From contig NZ_MUNT01000002.1 in NCBI RefSeq assembly GCF_002001175.1, positions 1-64,000 on the forward strand: a stretch of 64,000 nucleotides of DNA. The letters run 5' to 3'. This DNA comes from Rhodanobacter sp. C03 (GTDB lineage: Bacteria > Pseudomonadota > Gammaproteobacteria > Xanthomonadales > Rhodanobacteraceae). The translations under genes and the position numbers were made by a program. Position 1 is the first letter of the stretch. Each line of letters begins with the position of its first letter. The notes beneath the pieces are model-generated. The model was not told the origin of the DNA. It did not search any database and saw nothing but the letters and a program-made list of their open reading frames with translations. Of this stretch, positions 53,322 to 63,467 are shown one piece after another.

Positions 53322-53515
53322 GTCGACCTCCGATGTATCGCCGATGCGGATCGTGCATTCTGCTCGAAGTTTTATCCCGGCAACAGCAACAGGCAGCAGG
53401 TGCACCGAGTGCGGGAAGGATGGGCCGCCGCTTTACCCGCGGCCCCTGTGCAGCGGTGAGCTGGTGTCGGGTATGAATGCCCGGCAAGCGCCAAGCGGGA
53501 TGTCGTTTTCTCTTG

Positions 53516-53619
53516 GTCACTTCTCTTTGACTCCGGGCATCCTGCCCTACGCCTTTCGGGCCAGCTTCGCTGTTCGTGCACACTCCCGCGCACACGTGGA
53601 CAAGCAAAAGAAAAGTGAC
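53516..53619. repeat. Imperfect inverted repeat, likely dispersed intergenic repeat
   Basis: GTCACTTCTCTTT at 53516-53528 and AAAGAAAAGTGAC at 53607-53619 match as an inverted pair at 12 of 13 positions. Between them lies a GC-rich segment. Such AAAAGTGACTCG-ended pieces look like a family recurring in Xanthomonadales intergenic regions, but only one copy is in this window. Confidence 0.4.
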
Positions 53620-53683
53620 TCGCGCTCCACAGGAGCACGAAAGCTCTGCTTGTTTCTACTCGCTTCGTCAGGTGAGTTCGTGG

Positions 53684-53730
53684 CGAGCACCCGCCCCTCA
53701 TCCCGACCCTCTCCCCAAAGGGGAGAGGAG
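53684..53730. repeat. Dispersed intergenic repeat (CCCTCTCCCC/GGGGAGAGG type), copy 1
   Basis: It starts CGAGCACCCGCCCCTCA and ends CTCTCCCC, AAA, GGGGAGAG. The same element occurs at 55906-55951, with matching ends and a few substitutions. Both copies lie downstream of or between genes. Confidence 0.65.
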
Positions 53731-53893
53731 ACAAAAAGCCCGCCGGTTGGCGCCGATGGTTAGATTCTGAAAAGGTCCCATTCGACCCAAAGCAGACATG
53801 CTGGCCGAGACCCGCTACAAACTCTCCCTGAGCATTGTCGATTTCCGATCATCAGCTTCGTCATCAATGCATCCCCACTCAAAAGGATTTCCC

Positions 53894-54265
53894 ATGAAAT
53901 ACCTCGGCCTGGCCTACTTCACCCCCGAAAAATTCACCGCGATGGCGCCAGACGACGTCAAGGCATTGGTGAGCCAGTGCCCGGCATTGGACGAGAAGAT
54001 GCGCGCTACCGGCAAGGTTTTGGTCTCCGCGTCGCTTGGCGATCTGGACAGCTGGAGGACGCTTCGCCCGCGCAGCGGCAAGACGCACATCAGCGATGGG
54101 CCTTACACCGAATCGAAAGAAGTGGTGGGCGGCCTGTTCATCATCGAGGCGGACAGCCATGACGAGGCGCTGCGCATCGCATCCATGCATCCGGCCGCCA
54201 CGCTGGGCGAAGAAGGCGGATGGGCCGTCGAGCTTATCCCCATGGATTTCTACCTCGCCCGATGA
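53894..54265 (+). CDS. YCII-related (DGPF) domain protein
   Basis: A 123-residue protein of the YCII superfamily, ferredoxin-like fold proteins with a conserved His-Asp or DGPF signature. Here HISDGPYTESKEVVGGLFIIEADSHDEALRIASMHPAA carries the DGP signature and the helix after it; the N-terminus MKYLGLAYFTPE is typical. Function is unknown; relatives are associated with sigma-factor genes or small-molecule chemistry. AAAAGGA precedes the ATG at 53894; the longer frame from 53798 lacks support. Confidence 0.8.
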   Translation: MKYLGLAYFTPEKFTAMAPDDVKALVSQCPALDEKMRATGKVLVSASLGDLDSWRTLRPRSGKTHISDGPYTESKEVVGGLFIIEADSHDEALRIASMHPAATLGEEGGWAVELIPMDFYLAR

Positions 54266-54399
54266 GGGCCTGGACGCCCGCCTCAAGATTGCTTTGAGGC
54301 CCTTTCCCCACAAACACCTTCACGGCTTAGTGAGTCATCGTGGCGATGTCCGCTTCCGGCGGCGGATGCAACCGGCGGATGCAACACATTGCCGATAAT

Positions 54400-54422
54400 G
54401 TTCGGCGGCTGATCCGCCGAAC
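54400..54422 (-). terminator. Hairpin at the end of the aldose dehydrogenase gene
   Basis: Arms GTTCGGCGG and CCGCCGAAC with a five-base loop; the stem overlaps the stop codon of the minus-strand gene. The following bases (ATTATCGG on the minus strand) are only weakly T-rich. Confidence 0.5.
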
Positions 54423-55648
54423 TATTTCGGCGTGAGGCGGAACAGGCCGCCGGGCTCGGCGTCTTCCACCATCCAGAGCGAACCGTCCGGCGCCTCTTCG
54501 ATATCGCGGATGCGTTTGCCGATGCTCCAGCGCTGGGCCACGGTGGCGCCGCCGTTTCCGTCAAACGTGACGCGAATAATTGCCTCGCTGGCCAGGCCGC
54601 TGATCAAGGCGCTGCCATTCCATTGCGAGAAGATGTGGCCCTTGTAGAACATCAGATTGCCCGGCGCGATCACCGGCACCCAATAGATCACGGGCTTGGC
54701 GAGATCGGGCCGCGTATCAGGACTGGGAATGGGCACGCCGTTGTAGTTGACGCCATAGGAGACCAGCGGCCAGCCGTAGTTCTTGCCACGCTTGATCAGG
54801 TTCAGTTCGTCGCCGCCGCGCGGGCCATGCTCGAGTTCCCACAGTCGACCATCGGGAGCGAAGGCGAGGCCATAAGGTGTGCGGTGGCCGGTGGTCCAGG
54901 TTTCGGCCGGCGTCAGGTTGGGCCCGGGGAACGTATAGGTGCTGACCACCGGCGCAGTCTTGGCTTTCTCGGTATCGGTTGGCGGATCGATCAACGAAAT
55001 GGTGTGGGAACCGACCTTGCCTGCCCACGGATTGCCCGGCGCGGGTTTCCCGTCCAACGTCAGCCGCAGGATCTTGCCTACCGGTTGGTTGGGATCCTGC
55101 GCTGGAGTGAAGCGCTGGCGGTCGCCCACCGTGAGGAAGAGGTACTTGCCATCCGGCGAGAAGGCGATTTGAGCGCCTGCCTGGCCGCCCTTGCCCGTGG
55201 GCATCTGGCGCCATAGCACCTGGAATCCGTTCAGCCGGGGCTGCTTGCCGTCCAGCACGAGCCGGCCCCGACCCATCGCCAGGCCGCCGCCGTAGTCACC
55301 CGGCGCGACATAGGTGAGATACACATTGTGGTCGGTGGCGTAATGGGGCGAGAGGAATACGCCCAGCATGCCGTCCTGGCCTTCAACATAGCTGGCCGGG
55401 ACACCCTTGAGTTCAGTCTTCTCGCCTTGCTGGGTGACCAGATCGACACGGCCGACCTTCTCGGTCACCAGCATGCGGCCATCGGGCAGGAATGCGATAC
55501 GCCAGGGCAGATCGAAGCTCGCCACCTTCGTGATGGTGAAGGGAAGGTTTGGATCGGCTTTCTGTTCGCCCGCATTGGTCTGCGCATGGGCGGCGCTTGT
55601 CAGCAGAACCATGAGGACGCCTGCGGTTACCAGCTTCATCATTTGCAT
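54422..55648 (-). CDS. PQQ-dependent soluble aldose sugar dehydrogenase (YliI/Asd family)
   Basis: A 408-residue periplasmic enzyme with a signal peptide (VLMVLLTSAAHAQ). It matches the glucose/sorbosone dehydrogenase propeller family, which oxidises aldoses to lactones with PQQ. Family parts are VEGQDGMLGVFLSPHYATDHNVYLTY, GDRQRFTPAQDPNQPVGKILRL, TTGHRTPYGLAFAPDGRLWELEHGPRGGDELNLI and GKNYGWPLVSYG, containing the catalytic His and PQQ-contacting Arg. AAGGA precedes the ATG at 55648. No PQQ synthesis genes are in the window, so PQQ must be made elsewhere or scavenged. Confidence 0.9.
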   Translation of the reverse strand: MQMMKLVTAGVLMVLLTSAAHAQTNAGEQKADPNLPFTITKVASFDLPWRIAFLPDGRMLVTEKVGRVDLVTQQGEKTELKGVPASYVEGQDGMLGVFLSPHYATDHNVYLTYVAPGDYGGGLAMGRGRLVLDGKQPRLNGFQVLWRQMPTGKGGQAGAQIAFSPDGKYLFLTVGDRQRFTPAQDPNQPVGKILRLTLDGKPAPGNPWAGKVGSHTISLIDPPTDTEKAKTAPVVSTYTFPGPNLTPAETWTTGHRTPYGLAFAPDGRLWELEHGPRGGDELNLIKRGKNYGWPLVSYGVNYNGVPIPSPDTRPDLAKPVIYWVPVIAPGNLMFYKGHIFSQWNGSALISGLASEAIIRVTFDGNGGATVAQRWSIGKRIRDIEEAPDGSLWMVEDAEPGGLFRLTPK

Positions 55649-55985
<337 letters not shown>

Positions 55986-56014
55986 AAAAAAAAGGCCGCC
56001 AAGCTGGCGGCCTT
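55986..56014 (-). terminator. Terminator of htpG
   Basis: On the minus strand AAGGCCGCC, loop AGCTT, GGCGGCCTT and a run of T; a strong rho-independent terminator 27 nt after the htpG stop. Confidence 0.88.
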
Positions 56015-56040
56015 CTCATCTCGGCAACGAGAGTTGCCAA

Positions 56041-57909
56041 TCACCCCAACAACACCCGATTCATCCGCTGCACAAACGCCGACGGATCCGGCAACTGCGC
56101 GCCCGCCGCAATCTCCGCCTGCTCCAGTAACAGCGTCGCCAGATCCTTCGCCTTCGCCTCGTCCGTTTCCGCTTCGACGCGCTTCAGCAGCGCATGCTGC
56201 GGATTGATCTCCAGTGTCGGCTTGGATTCCGGCATGTCTTGACCAGCTTCGCGCAACAGACGCGCCAGATGCGGGGCCATTTCGTAATCGCTGAGGGCGA
56301 GGCACGATGGTGAATCGGTGAGGCGCGCGGAGACTTTCACATCGCCAACGCGATCGCCGAGCAGCTCCTTGAGCTTCTTCAGCAACGGCTCGGCTTCCTT
56401 GGTGGCTTCTTCCTGCTTCGCCTTGTCCGCCTCGTCCAGTGGCACGTCGCCCTTGGCGGCGCTCTTGAGTTTCTTGCCTTCGTATTCGCTCAGGGAACCG
56501 ATCATCCATTCGTCGATGCGGTCGAACATCAGCAGCACTTCGATGCCCTTGGCCTTGAACGCTTCCAGCTGCGGGCTGCCGAAGGCGGCGGCGTAGCTGT
56601 CGGCAGTGATGTACCAAATGGCTTCCTGACCTGCGGCCATGCGGCCGATGTAATCGTCCAGCGAAACGTTCTGCTGCGTGCCTTCGCCCTTGGTGCTGGC
56701 GAAGCGCAGCAGCTTGGCGATGCGTTCGCGGTTGTTGGCGTCTTCGCTGATGCCTTCCTTGAGCGTGTTGCCGAAGGCCTTGTAGAAGGTGGCGAATTTC
56801 TCCGGCTCGTCCTTGGCCAGTTTCTCGATCAGGTCGAGCACACGCTTGACGCAGGCGGACTTGATGCGCTCGAGCTGGCGGTTTTGCTGCAGGATCTCGC
56901 GGCTGACGTTGAGCGGCAGGTCGTCGGCATCGACCACGCCGCGCACGAAGCGCAGGTAGTTCGGCAGCAGCTCTTCGGCCGCGTCCATGATGAAGACGCG
57001 CTTGATGTACAGCTTCAGTCCCTTGCGCTCGTCGCGGCCGCCCATCATCAGGTCGAACGGTGGCTGCGAGGGGATGTACAGCAAGGTGGTGAAGCTCTGG
57101 CTGCCCTCGACGCGGTTGTGCGTCCACGCCAGCGCGTCGTTGAAATCGTGGCCGAGCGACTTGTAGAAGCTCTGGTAGTCCTCGTCGCTGATCTCCGACT
57201 TCGGTTTGGTCCACAGTGCCGAGGCGGCGTTGATGGTTTCGAATTCGTCGGTCGGCTTGCCGTCCTTCTCCACCGGCATGCGGATCGGGAAGGCGACGTG
57301 GTCGGAGTACTTGGTGATCAGCGAACGCAACTGCCAGCGCTTGAGGAACTCGTCCTCGTCGGCCTTCAGGTGCAGGATGACGGACGTGCCGCGCCCGGCC
57401 TGCTCGACCTGCTCCAGCGAATACTCACCCTTGCCGTCGCTCTCCCACTTCACGCCCTCGCTCGCCGGTGCATCGGCGCGGCGGGTGATTACGGTGACCT
57501 TGTCGGCCACCACGAAGGCCGAATAGAAGCCCACGCCGAACTGGCCGATCAGCCTCGCATCGGCCTTCTGTTCGCCCGACATCGCCTCGAGGAAGCGCTT
57601 GGTGCCGGAGCTGGCGATGGTGCCGATGTTCGCCACCACCTCGTCGCGGTCCATGCCGACGCCGTTGTCGCGGATGGTGACGGTGCGCGCGTCCGGATCC
57701 CAGCTCACGTCGATATGCAGCTCGCTGTCGCCGGCCATCAGCTCGGGCTTGGCGATCGCCTCGAAGCGCAGCTTGTCGCAGGCGTCGGAGGCGTTGGAGA
57801 TCAGCTCGCGCAGGAAGATCTCCTTGTGCGAGTACAGCGAATGCGTGACCAGGTGCAGCACCTGGGCGACTTCGGCTTCGAATTTGCGGGTTTCGGCGGG
57901 TGCGGTCAT
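56041..57909 (-). CDS. htpG: Molecular chaperone HtpG (Hsp90)
   Basis: A 622-residue bacterial Hsp90. The ATPase domain has EIFLRELISNASDACDKLR, TIRDNGVGMDRDEVV, IGQFGVGFYSAF and the G2-like motif of the lid. The middle domain holds the catalytic-loop arginine region (VSREILQQNRQLERIKSACVKRV) and the C-terminal dimerisation domain is complete. It refolds or holds client proteins under heat stress. The gene has its own terminator downstream. The start MTAPAETRKFEAE is standard. Confidence 0.97.
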   Translation of the reverse strand: MTAPAETRKFEAEVAQVLHLVTHSLYSHKEIFLRELISNASDACDKLRFEAIAKPELMAGDSELHIDVSWDPDARTVTIRDNGVGMDRDEVVANIGTIASSGTKRFLEAMSGEQKADARLIGQFGVGFYSAFVVADKVTVITRRADAPASEGVKWESDGKGEYSLEQVEQAGRGTSVILHLKADEDEFLKRWQLRSLITKYSDHVAFPIRMPVEKDGKPTDEFETINAASALWTKPKSEISDEDYQSFYKSLGHDFNDALAWTHNRVEGSQSFTTLLYIPSQPPFDLMMGGRDERKGLKLYIKRVFIMDAAEELLPNYLRFVRGVVDADDLPLNVSREILQQNRQLERIKSACVKRVLDLIEKLAKDEPEKFATFYKAFGNTLKEGISEDANNRERIAKLLRFASTKGEGTQQNVSLDDYIGRMAAGQEAIWYITADSYAAAFGSPQLEAFKAKGIEVLLMFDRIDEWMIGSLSEYEGKKLKSAAKGDVPLDEADKAKQEEATKEAEPLLKKLKELLGDRVGDVKVSARLTDSPSCLALSDYEMAPHLARLLREAGQDMPESKPTLEINPQHALLKRVEAETDEAKAKDLATLLLEQAEIAAGAQLPDPSAFVQRMNRVLLG

Positions 57910-57952
57910 GCGAGGATGTTCCGTTGATGCGTGGATGTTGAATTCTTTTGAT

Positions 57953-57980
57953 CGTCATTCCGGCCTACGCCGGAATGACG
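57953..57980. repeat. Palindromic repeat CGTCATTCCGGC between htpG and htpX
   Basis: Perfect 12-base arms CGTCATTCCGGC and GCCGGAATGACG with spacer CTAC. Palindromes of this sequence are frequent dispersed elements in Xanthomonadales and other proteobacteria; here it could also end htpX transcription. Confidence 0.75.
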
Positions 57981-58008
57981 GATCTGAAAGTTTACGGCTT
58001 GGCCGTGC

Positions 58009-58902
58009 CTAACTGGCGTTCTGCAGTGCAGCGATGCGCTCGTCCAGCGGCGGATGGCTCATGAACAGTTTCTTGAAGCCGTCAGCCAGCGGGCCGGAGA
58101 TGCCGAAGGCGGCGATGGTGTTGGGCAAGGTGCTTTCGCCGTGGTTGGCCTGCAGCCGCTGCAGCGCGGAGATCATCGCGCCGCGACCGGCGAACTTGGC
58201 GCCCGCGGCATCGGCGCGGAATTCGCGCCAGCGCGAGAACGCGGCCACGATCATCGAGGCGAACAGGCCGAACACCACCTGCAGCACCATCACCACCACG
58301 AAGTAGCCGATGCCACCGCCACCACGGTTGTCGTCACGACCGCCGGACATCCAGCTGTCGACCAGCCGGCCGACGATGCGCGCGGCCAGGATCACCAGCG
58401 TGTTGAGCACGCCCTGAATCAGGGTCAGCGTAACCATGTCGCCGTTCGCCACATGGCCGATCTCGTGACCGAGCACGGCGGTGATCTGCTCACGATCCAT
58501 CTGTTGCAGCAGGCCGGAACTGACCGCGACCAGCGCATGGTTCTTGGTCATGCCGGTGGCGAACGCGTTCATTTCCGGCGCGTCGTAGATCGCCACCTCG
58601 GGCATGCCGATGCCGGCGTTCTGGGCGTGGCGACGCACGGTGTCGACCAGCCAGCGCTCGGTTTCGTTCTGCGGCTGGGTGATCACCCGCGCGCCGGTCG
58701 ACCACTTGGCGATCATCTTGGACATCGCCAGCGAGATGAAGGCGCCGCCCATGCCGAACACGGCGGCGTAGGCCAGCAGGCCGCCCATGCCGCCATAGCC
58801 GCGGGCCGCGGCCATCTGGTCGATGCCGAACAGGTGGCAGACGATGCTCAGCAGGAGCAGAACGGCGAGGTTGGTACCGATGAACAATGCGATGCGACGC
58901 AT
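58009..58902 (-). CDS. htpX: Membrane-bound zinc metalloprotease HtpX
   Basis: A 297-residue M48 protease of the inner membrane that degrades misfolded membrane proteins. Two N-terminal transmembrane segments (IGTNLAVLLLLSIVCHLFGI and the following hairpin) precede the zinc motif LGHEIGHVANGDM at 146-150 and the third ligand Glu in FSRWREFRADAAGAKFAGR, with two more membrane segments in between. It lies just upstream of htpG on the same strand. Confidence 0.95.
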   Translation of the reverse strand: MRRIALFIGTNLAVLLLLSIVCHLFGIDQMAAARGYGGMGGLLAYAAVFGMGGAFISLAMSKMIAKWSTGARVITQPQNETERWLVDTVRRHAQNAGIGMPEVAIYDAPEMNAFATGMTKNHALVAVSSGLLQQMDREQITAVLGHEIGHVANGDMVTLTLIQGVLNTLVILAARIVGRLVDSWMSGGRDDNRGGGGIGYFVVVMVLQVVFGLFASMIVAAFSRWREFRADAAGAKFAGRGAMISALQRLQANHGESTLPNTIAAFGISGPLADGFKKLFMSHPPLDERIAALQNAS

Positions 58903-59050
58903 GGCTGTCTCTCTTTCTATCTATGGCAGTCATGAAGGGGATGCACGCCGATGTCGACACCGACGCGTGAATGAAAATTCGGGGCGCACAGGCACCGTTT
59001 CAAGGGTCGGCATCGTCTGTCGAGCACGCTGCGTACCCTAAAATGGCCGT

Positions 59051-59914
59051 ATGACCTATCGCGGCCGCTTCGCCCCCTCGCCCACCGGGCATCTGCATTT
59101 CGGCTCGCTGGTGGCTGCCGTGGGCAGCTGGCTGTGCGCCCGGCATGCCGGCGGGCAGTGGTTGCTGCGGATGGAGAACATCGACCCGCCGCGCGAAGTC
59201 GCCGGCTCGGCGGCCAGCATTCTGGCGGCGCTGCCGGCATTCGGGCTGGTCGCCGACGCGCCACCGTTATTCCAGTCGCAGCGTATCGACGCCTACGACG
59301 CGGCGTTCGAGCAGCTACGCGCGACCGATCAGGTGTTTCCCTGCTGGTGCAGCCGCAGCGACCTGGCCGACGCGAACGGGATGCATCGCGACGGCGCCTG
59401 CATCGCGCCGCCCGAACCGGATCGGCCACCGGCGTGGCGACTACGCATACCGGATATCGACGTGGTGTTCGACGATGCGCTGCAAGGTCCGCAACAGCAG
59501 AACCTGCGCGAGAGCGCGGGCGATTTCGTGATCAAGCGGGTCGAGGGCTACTACTCCTACCAGCTGGCCTGCGTGGTCGATGATGCGTTCCAGGGCATCA
59601 CCGAGGTGGTGCGCGGCAGCGACCTGCTCGATTCCACCGCGCGGCAGATCTGGCTGCAGCGCTGCCTGGGCCTGCCGACACCAGACTATCGCCACTTGCC
59701 GCTGGTGCTGGATGCCGGCGGCCGCAAGCTGTCGAAGTCCGAACAGGCTTTCCCGGTCGACCCTACCAATCCGCTGCCGGCACTGCGGCGAGCACTGGCC
59801 TTCCTGCGACTGCCGCCGACGGACGCGAGCGATGCAGGCGATTTACTGGCGCAGGCATGGGTGGCTTTCGATCCGGCCGCTTTGCCGCACTGCAGCGGTC
59901 ACTCTGTCGCCTGA
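59051..59914 (+). CDS. gluQ: Glutamyl-Q tRNA(Asp) synthetase
   Basis: A 287-residue paralogue of glutamyl-tRNA synthetase lacking the anticodon-binding domain. It glutamylates queuosine 34 of tRNA-Asp. The HIGH-like signature is FAPSPTGHLHFGSLVAA (residues 8-24), the zinc ligands are in CWCSRSDLA and the KMSKS-like sequence is GRKLSKSEQAF. Length and missing C-terminal domain distinguish it from GltX. Often called yadB/gluQ. The start MTYRGRFAPSP is unambiguous. Confidence 0.94.
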   Translation: MTYRGRFAPSPTGHLHFGSLVAAVGSWLCARHAGGQWLLRMENIDPPREVAGSAASILAALPAFGLVADAPPLFQSQRIDAYDAAFEQLRATDQVFPCWCSRSDLADANGMHRDGACIAPPEPDRPPAWRLRIPDIDVVFDDALQGPQQQNLRESAGDFVIKRVEGYYSYQLACVVDDAFQGITEVVRGSDLLDSTARQIWLQRCLGLPTPDYRHLPLVLDAGGRKLSKSEQAFPVDPTNPLPALRRALAFLRLPPTDASDAGDLLAQAWVAFDPAALPHCSGHSVA

Positions 59915-60023
59915 AACGCTATAACTGCGCATGCGCGCCGGCTTCGTGACCATGGCTGCAACCTTGGCCTGGCATGCTCCGACGCGACAGCCTTCGGCTT
60001 TACCTTCACAGGAGATCAGGGAC

Positions 60024-60764
60024 ATGACACAGCGCACGGCATTGGTCACGGGCGGCACCGGCGGCATCGGCAGCGCGATCATCCGCTACCTCGCCAGCCA
60101 GGGGCATCGGGTCGCCACCAATTACCGCGATCAGGCCAAGGCCGAGGCGTGGCATGACGCGATGGCGAAGGACGGCATCGAGGTTTGCATGGTGCAGGGC
60201 GACGTCACCGACCCGACCGCCTGCGACGTGATGATCCGCGCCATCGAGGAAAAATGCGGCCCGATCGACATCCTGGTCAACAACGCCGGCATCACCCGCG
60301 ACAGCACCTTCCACAAGATGAACTACCAGCAGTGGACGGACGTGATCAGCACCAACTTGAACGCCTGCTTCAACGTCACCCGCCCGGTGATCGACGGCAT
60401 GCGCGCGCGCAAGTGGGGCCGCATCGTGCAGATCAGCTCGATCAACGGCCAGAAGGGCCAGTACGGCCAGGCCAACTACGCCGCGGCGAAGGCTGGCATG
60501 CACGGCTTCACCATCTCGCTGGCGCAGGAGAACGCAAAGTTCGGCATCACCGTCAACACCGTCTCGCCCGGCTATGTCGGCACCGACATGGTGATGGCAG
60601 TACCCGAGGAAGTGCGCGAGAAGATCGTGGCGCAGATCCCGGTGGGGCGGCTTGGCCGCCCCGATGAAATCGCGCATGCGGTGGCGTTCTTCGCCGGCGA
60701 TCAGGCCAGCTGGATCACCGGGGCGAACCTGGCGATCAATGGCGGGCATTACATGGGTTGGTAA
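60024..60764 (+). CDS. phaB: NADPH-dependent acetoacetyl-CoA reductase (PhaB family)
   Basis: A 246-residue short-chain dehydrogenase. Cofactor motif TGGTGGIG (9-16), NNAGITRDSTFHKM and the catalytic Ser-Tyr-Lys (QISSINGQKGQYGQANYAAAKAG) are present, with the family tail GGHYMGW. NYR near residue 37 is typical for acetoacetyl-CoA reductases that feed polyhydroxybutyrate synthesis; a FabG-like role is less likely. No phaA or phaC is in the window. GGAG precedes the ATG at 60024; an upstream ATG at 59931 gives an unconserved leader. Confidence 0.9.
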   Translation: MTQRTALVTGGTGGIGSAIIRYLASQGHRVATNYRDQAKAEAWHDAMAKDGIEVCMVQGDVTDPTACDVMIRAIEEKCGPIDILVNNAGITRDSTFHKMNYQQWTDVISTNLNACFNVTRPVIDGMRARKWGRIVQISSINGQKGQYGQANYAAAKAGMHGFTISLAQENAKFGITVNTVSPGYVGTDMVMAVPEEVREKIVAQIPVGRLGRPDEIAHAVAFFAGDQASWITGANLAINGGHYMGW

Positions 60765-60774
60765 GCGCATGCCC

Positions 60775-60857
60775 TGTAGGAGCGGCTTCAGCCGCGATGC
60801 TCTTGGCCTGTCTTTCGGTAGCACGGGAAAAGCATCGCGACTGAAGTCGCTCCTACA
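60775..60857. repeat. Inverted pair of REP elements (REPIN-like), second copy
   Basis: The left copy runs TGTAGGAGCGGCTTCAGCCG; the right copy is its inverse with two differences, both in the REP stem, that still pair with each other (CGACTGAAGTCG instead of CGGCTGAAGCCG). It lies 10 nt after the phaB stop and 45 nt before the end of the convergent tcdA gene. Confidence 0.85.
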
Positions 60858-60902
60858 ACGCTCCTGCCGGAGGAGCTGGCTCGAACCGCTGGGTTCGCCG
60901 CT

Positions 60903-61688
60903 TCATTTCCCCAACAATTTCTCCAGCACCTTGCCCACCGCTGCGAATGCGAACGCACCGGTGACATGGGTGGCGGCGCCAAGCCCTCCACCGCAGGCCA
61001 GATTCAACACATCGCCACCCGGCGGACGATTGCCGCACACCGTGCCGTCCGGCTGCGGGTACTGCACGTTCTGCAGCGAGTACACCGCCGACACGCCGAA
61101 GTAGCGATCCGGGTTGCGCGGAAAATTGAAGTCGGTGCGGAGCTTCTTGCGGATCAGGCTGAACATCGCGTCGTGCTCGGTGCGCGACAGATCGCGCACG
61201 CGGATCTGGGTGGAATCGGTACGCCCGCCGGCCGAGCCCACACTGACGATCGGCAACTTGCGCCGGCGACACCAGGCGATCGTCTCCAGCTTCACGCGGA
61301 ACGCGTCGCAGGCATCGAGCACCACGTCGTAGCCGCGATCGAGCAACTCGTCCAGCGTCGATGGCGTGAGGAAACGTTCGATCGGATCGAGCTGGATTGC
61401 CGGATTGATCGCCTGCGCTCGCGCTGCAATCACACCGACCTTGGACTTGCCGAACTCGCCATCCAGCGCATGCAGCTGGCGGTTGGTATTGGACACGCAG
61501 ACTTCATCGGCGTCGATCAAAGTGAGCCGGCCCACGCCGCTGCGCGCCAGTGCCTCGGCCGCCCACGAACCGACGCCGCCTATACCGATCACGCACACAT
61601 GCGTCTGCGCCAGCGTGGCCACGCTGCCGATGCCGTACAGGCGTTCGACTCCGGCAAAGCGTTCAAGCGGGAAATCCGGCGCACTCAT
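60903..61688 (-). CDS. tcdA: tRNA threonylcarbamoyladenosine dehydratase
   Basis: A 261-residue E1-like/ThiF-fold enzyme that converts t6A to cyclic t6A in tRNAs, also called CsdL. The ATP-binding VCVIGIGGVGSWAAEALARSG, GRLTLIDADEVCVSNTNRQLHALD, and DVVLDACDAFRVKLETIAW are characteristic. It has no rhodanese domain. The start MSAPDFPLERFAGVERLYG is chosen from family; the ORF extends 90 codons farther without conservation. Confidence 0.93.
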   Translation of the reverse strand: MSAPDFPLERFAGVERLYGIGSVATLAQTHVCVIGIGGVGSWAAEALARSGVGRLTLIDADEVCVSNTNRQLHALDGEFGKSKVGVIAARAQAINPAIQLDPIERFLTPSTLDELLDRGYDVVLDACDAFRVKLETIAWCRRRKLPIVSVGSAGGRTDSTQIRVRDLSRTEHDAMFSLIRKKLRTDFNFPRNPDRYFGVSAVYSLQNVQYPQPDGTVCGNRPPGGDVLNLACGGGLGAATHVTGAFAFAAVGKVLEKLLGK

Positions 61689-61842
61689 GCCGGCATGCCG
61701 CCGTTGGTGTATCTGGGGGTTTCTGCGAATACCACGGGGTAATCCTGCTGCGATGTAACCGTCATTATCGCGCCTGCGTGGATGCAACGCATCGGCACGG
61801 GTTATTCTTGCCGCCTTCCTTGGCAGCTGTGGAACCGAATCG

Positions 61843-62232
61843 ATGCGCGTCGCTCTGTTGATCCTGCTGGGCCTGGTGATTGGCGTGATCGGTACGGTCA
61901 ACGTCATGAGCACGCTGAGTGCACGCAACCCAATGCCGAAGGCGGTGATGCACACCATGGGTTATCACATGGGCGAACTGGGGCATGCGCTGAAGGCGAA
62001 GCAGTGCGAAGCGGCCAGCATCCAGCATCACCTGCAGCGCCTGCAGTCCACCGCCACCGACATCGTGCCGGTATTCGGCGTGACCGAAAAGGACTTTACC
62101 GACGACGCCAGCCAGTTGCAGGATCACCTGCAGCAGGCGTTGCAGTCCGCGCCTGCGGATTGCGCGGCACTCGCCGCGGCGATCAAGCCGATCAACGACA
62201 CCTGCAAGAGCTGTCACCAGAAATACCGCTGA
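61843..62232 (+). CDS. Small cytochrome c'-like protein with C-terminal CXXCH
   Basis: A 129-residue protein with an N-terminal hydrophobic segment (MRVALLILLGLVIGVIGTVNVMS) acting as a signal or anchor. The rest is helical, and the C-terminus has the heme attachment motif CKSCH at 121-125, followed by QKYR, the end typical of cytochrome c'/c556. The position of the heme motif near the C-terminus and the four-helix pattern fit cytochrome c'. It could be a periplasmic electron carrier or NO-binding protein. It converges closely with the DUF962 gene, with no obvious terminator between. Confidence 0.85.
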   Translation: MRVALLILLGLVIGVIGTVNVMSTLSARNPMPKAVMHTMGYHMGELGHALKAKQCEAASIQHHLQRLQSTATDIVPVFGVTEKDFTDDASQLQDHLQQALQSAPADCAALAAAIKPINDTCKSCHQKYR

Positions 62233-62244
62233 GGCATCCCGCGC

Positions 62245-62547
62245 TCAGAAGCTGACTTTCCCGCGCAGCATCTGCCCGTACATCACCCAGTCGCCGAGCA
62301 GGCTGTACAGCGGGTGCTTGAACGTGGCCGGGCGGTTCTTCTCGTAGCCGTAATGGCCGATCCAGGCACAGCCGTAACCGAACACAGGCATCAGCCATAG
62401 CCAGCTCAGCTGGCCGGTGTACAACGCCACCAGCAACACGACGATCACCAGACTGCTGCCGATGAAATGCAGACGACGACAGCTTCGGTTGCTGTGTTCG
62501 CTCAGATAGAACGGGTAGAACTCGGCGAAGCTGCTGAAGCTGGACAT
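62245..62547 (-). CDS. DUF962 (Mpo1-like) membrane protein
   Basis: A 100-residue protein with two transmembrane helices. The N-terminal SFSSFAEFYPFYLSEHSNRSCRRLHFIGSSLV and the later FGYGCAWIGHYGYEKNRPATFKHPLYSLLGDWVMYG carry the conserved histidines of the Mpo1/DUF962 family; yeast Mpo1 is an Fe(II)-dependent dioxygenase of 2-hydroxy fatty acids. The bacterial function is untested. The start at 62547 is supported by the conserved N-terminus. Confidence 0.85.
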   Translation of the reverse strand: MSSFSSFAEFYPFYLSEHSNRSCRRLHFIGSSLVIVVLLVALYTGQLSWLWLMPVFGYGCAWIGHYGYEKNRPATFKHPLYSLLGDWVMYGQMLRGKVSF

Positions 62548-62579
62548 GTGCGCGTGGGCTCCGTGGTTGATTGACCCGA

Positions 62580-63455
<876 letters not shown>

Positions 63456-63467
63456 GTTCTCCGTCGC

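Larger units (their letters stand above)
53322..53893. other. Repeat-rich intergenic region
   Basis: About 570 bases without a convincing gene. It contains an imperfect inverted repeat (53516-53619) and a dispersed GGGGAGAGG-type repeat (53684-53730). Short ORFs crossing both strands look spurious. The promoter of the YCII gene should lie at the right end. Confidence 0.45.
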
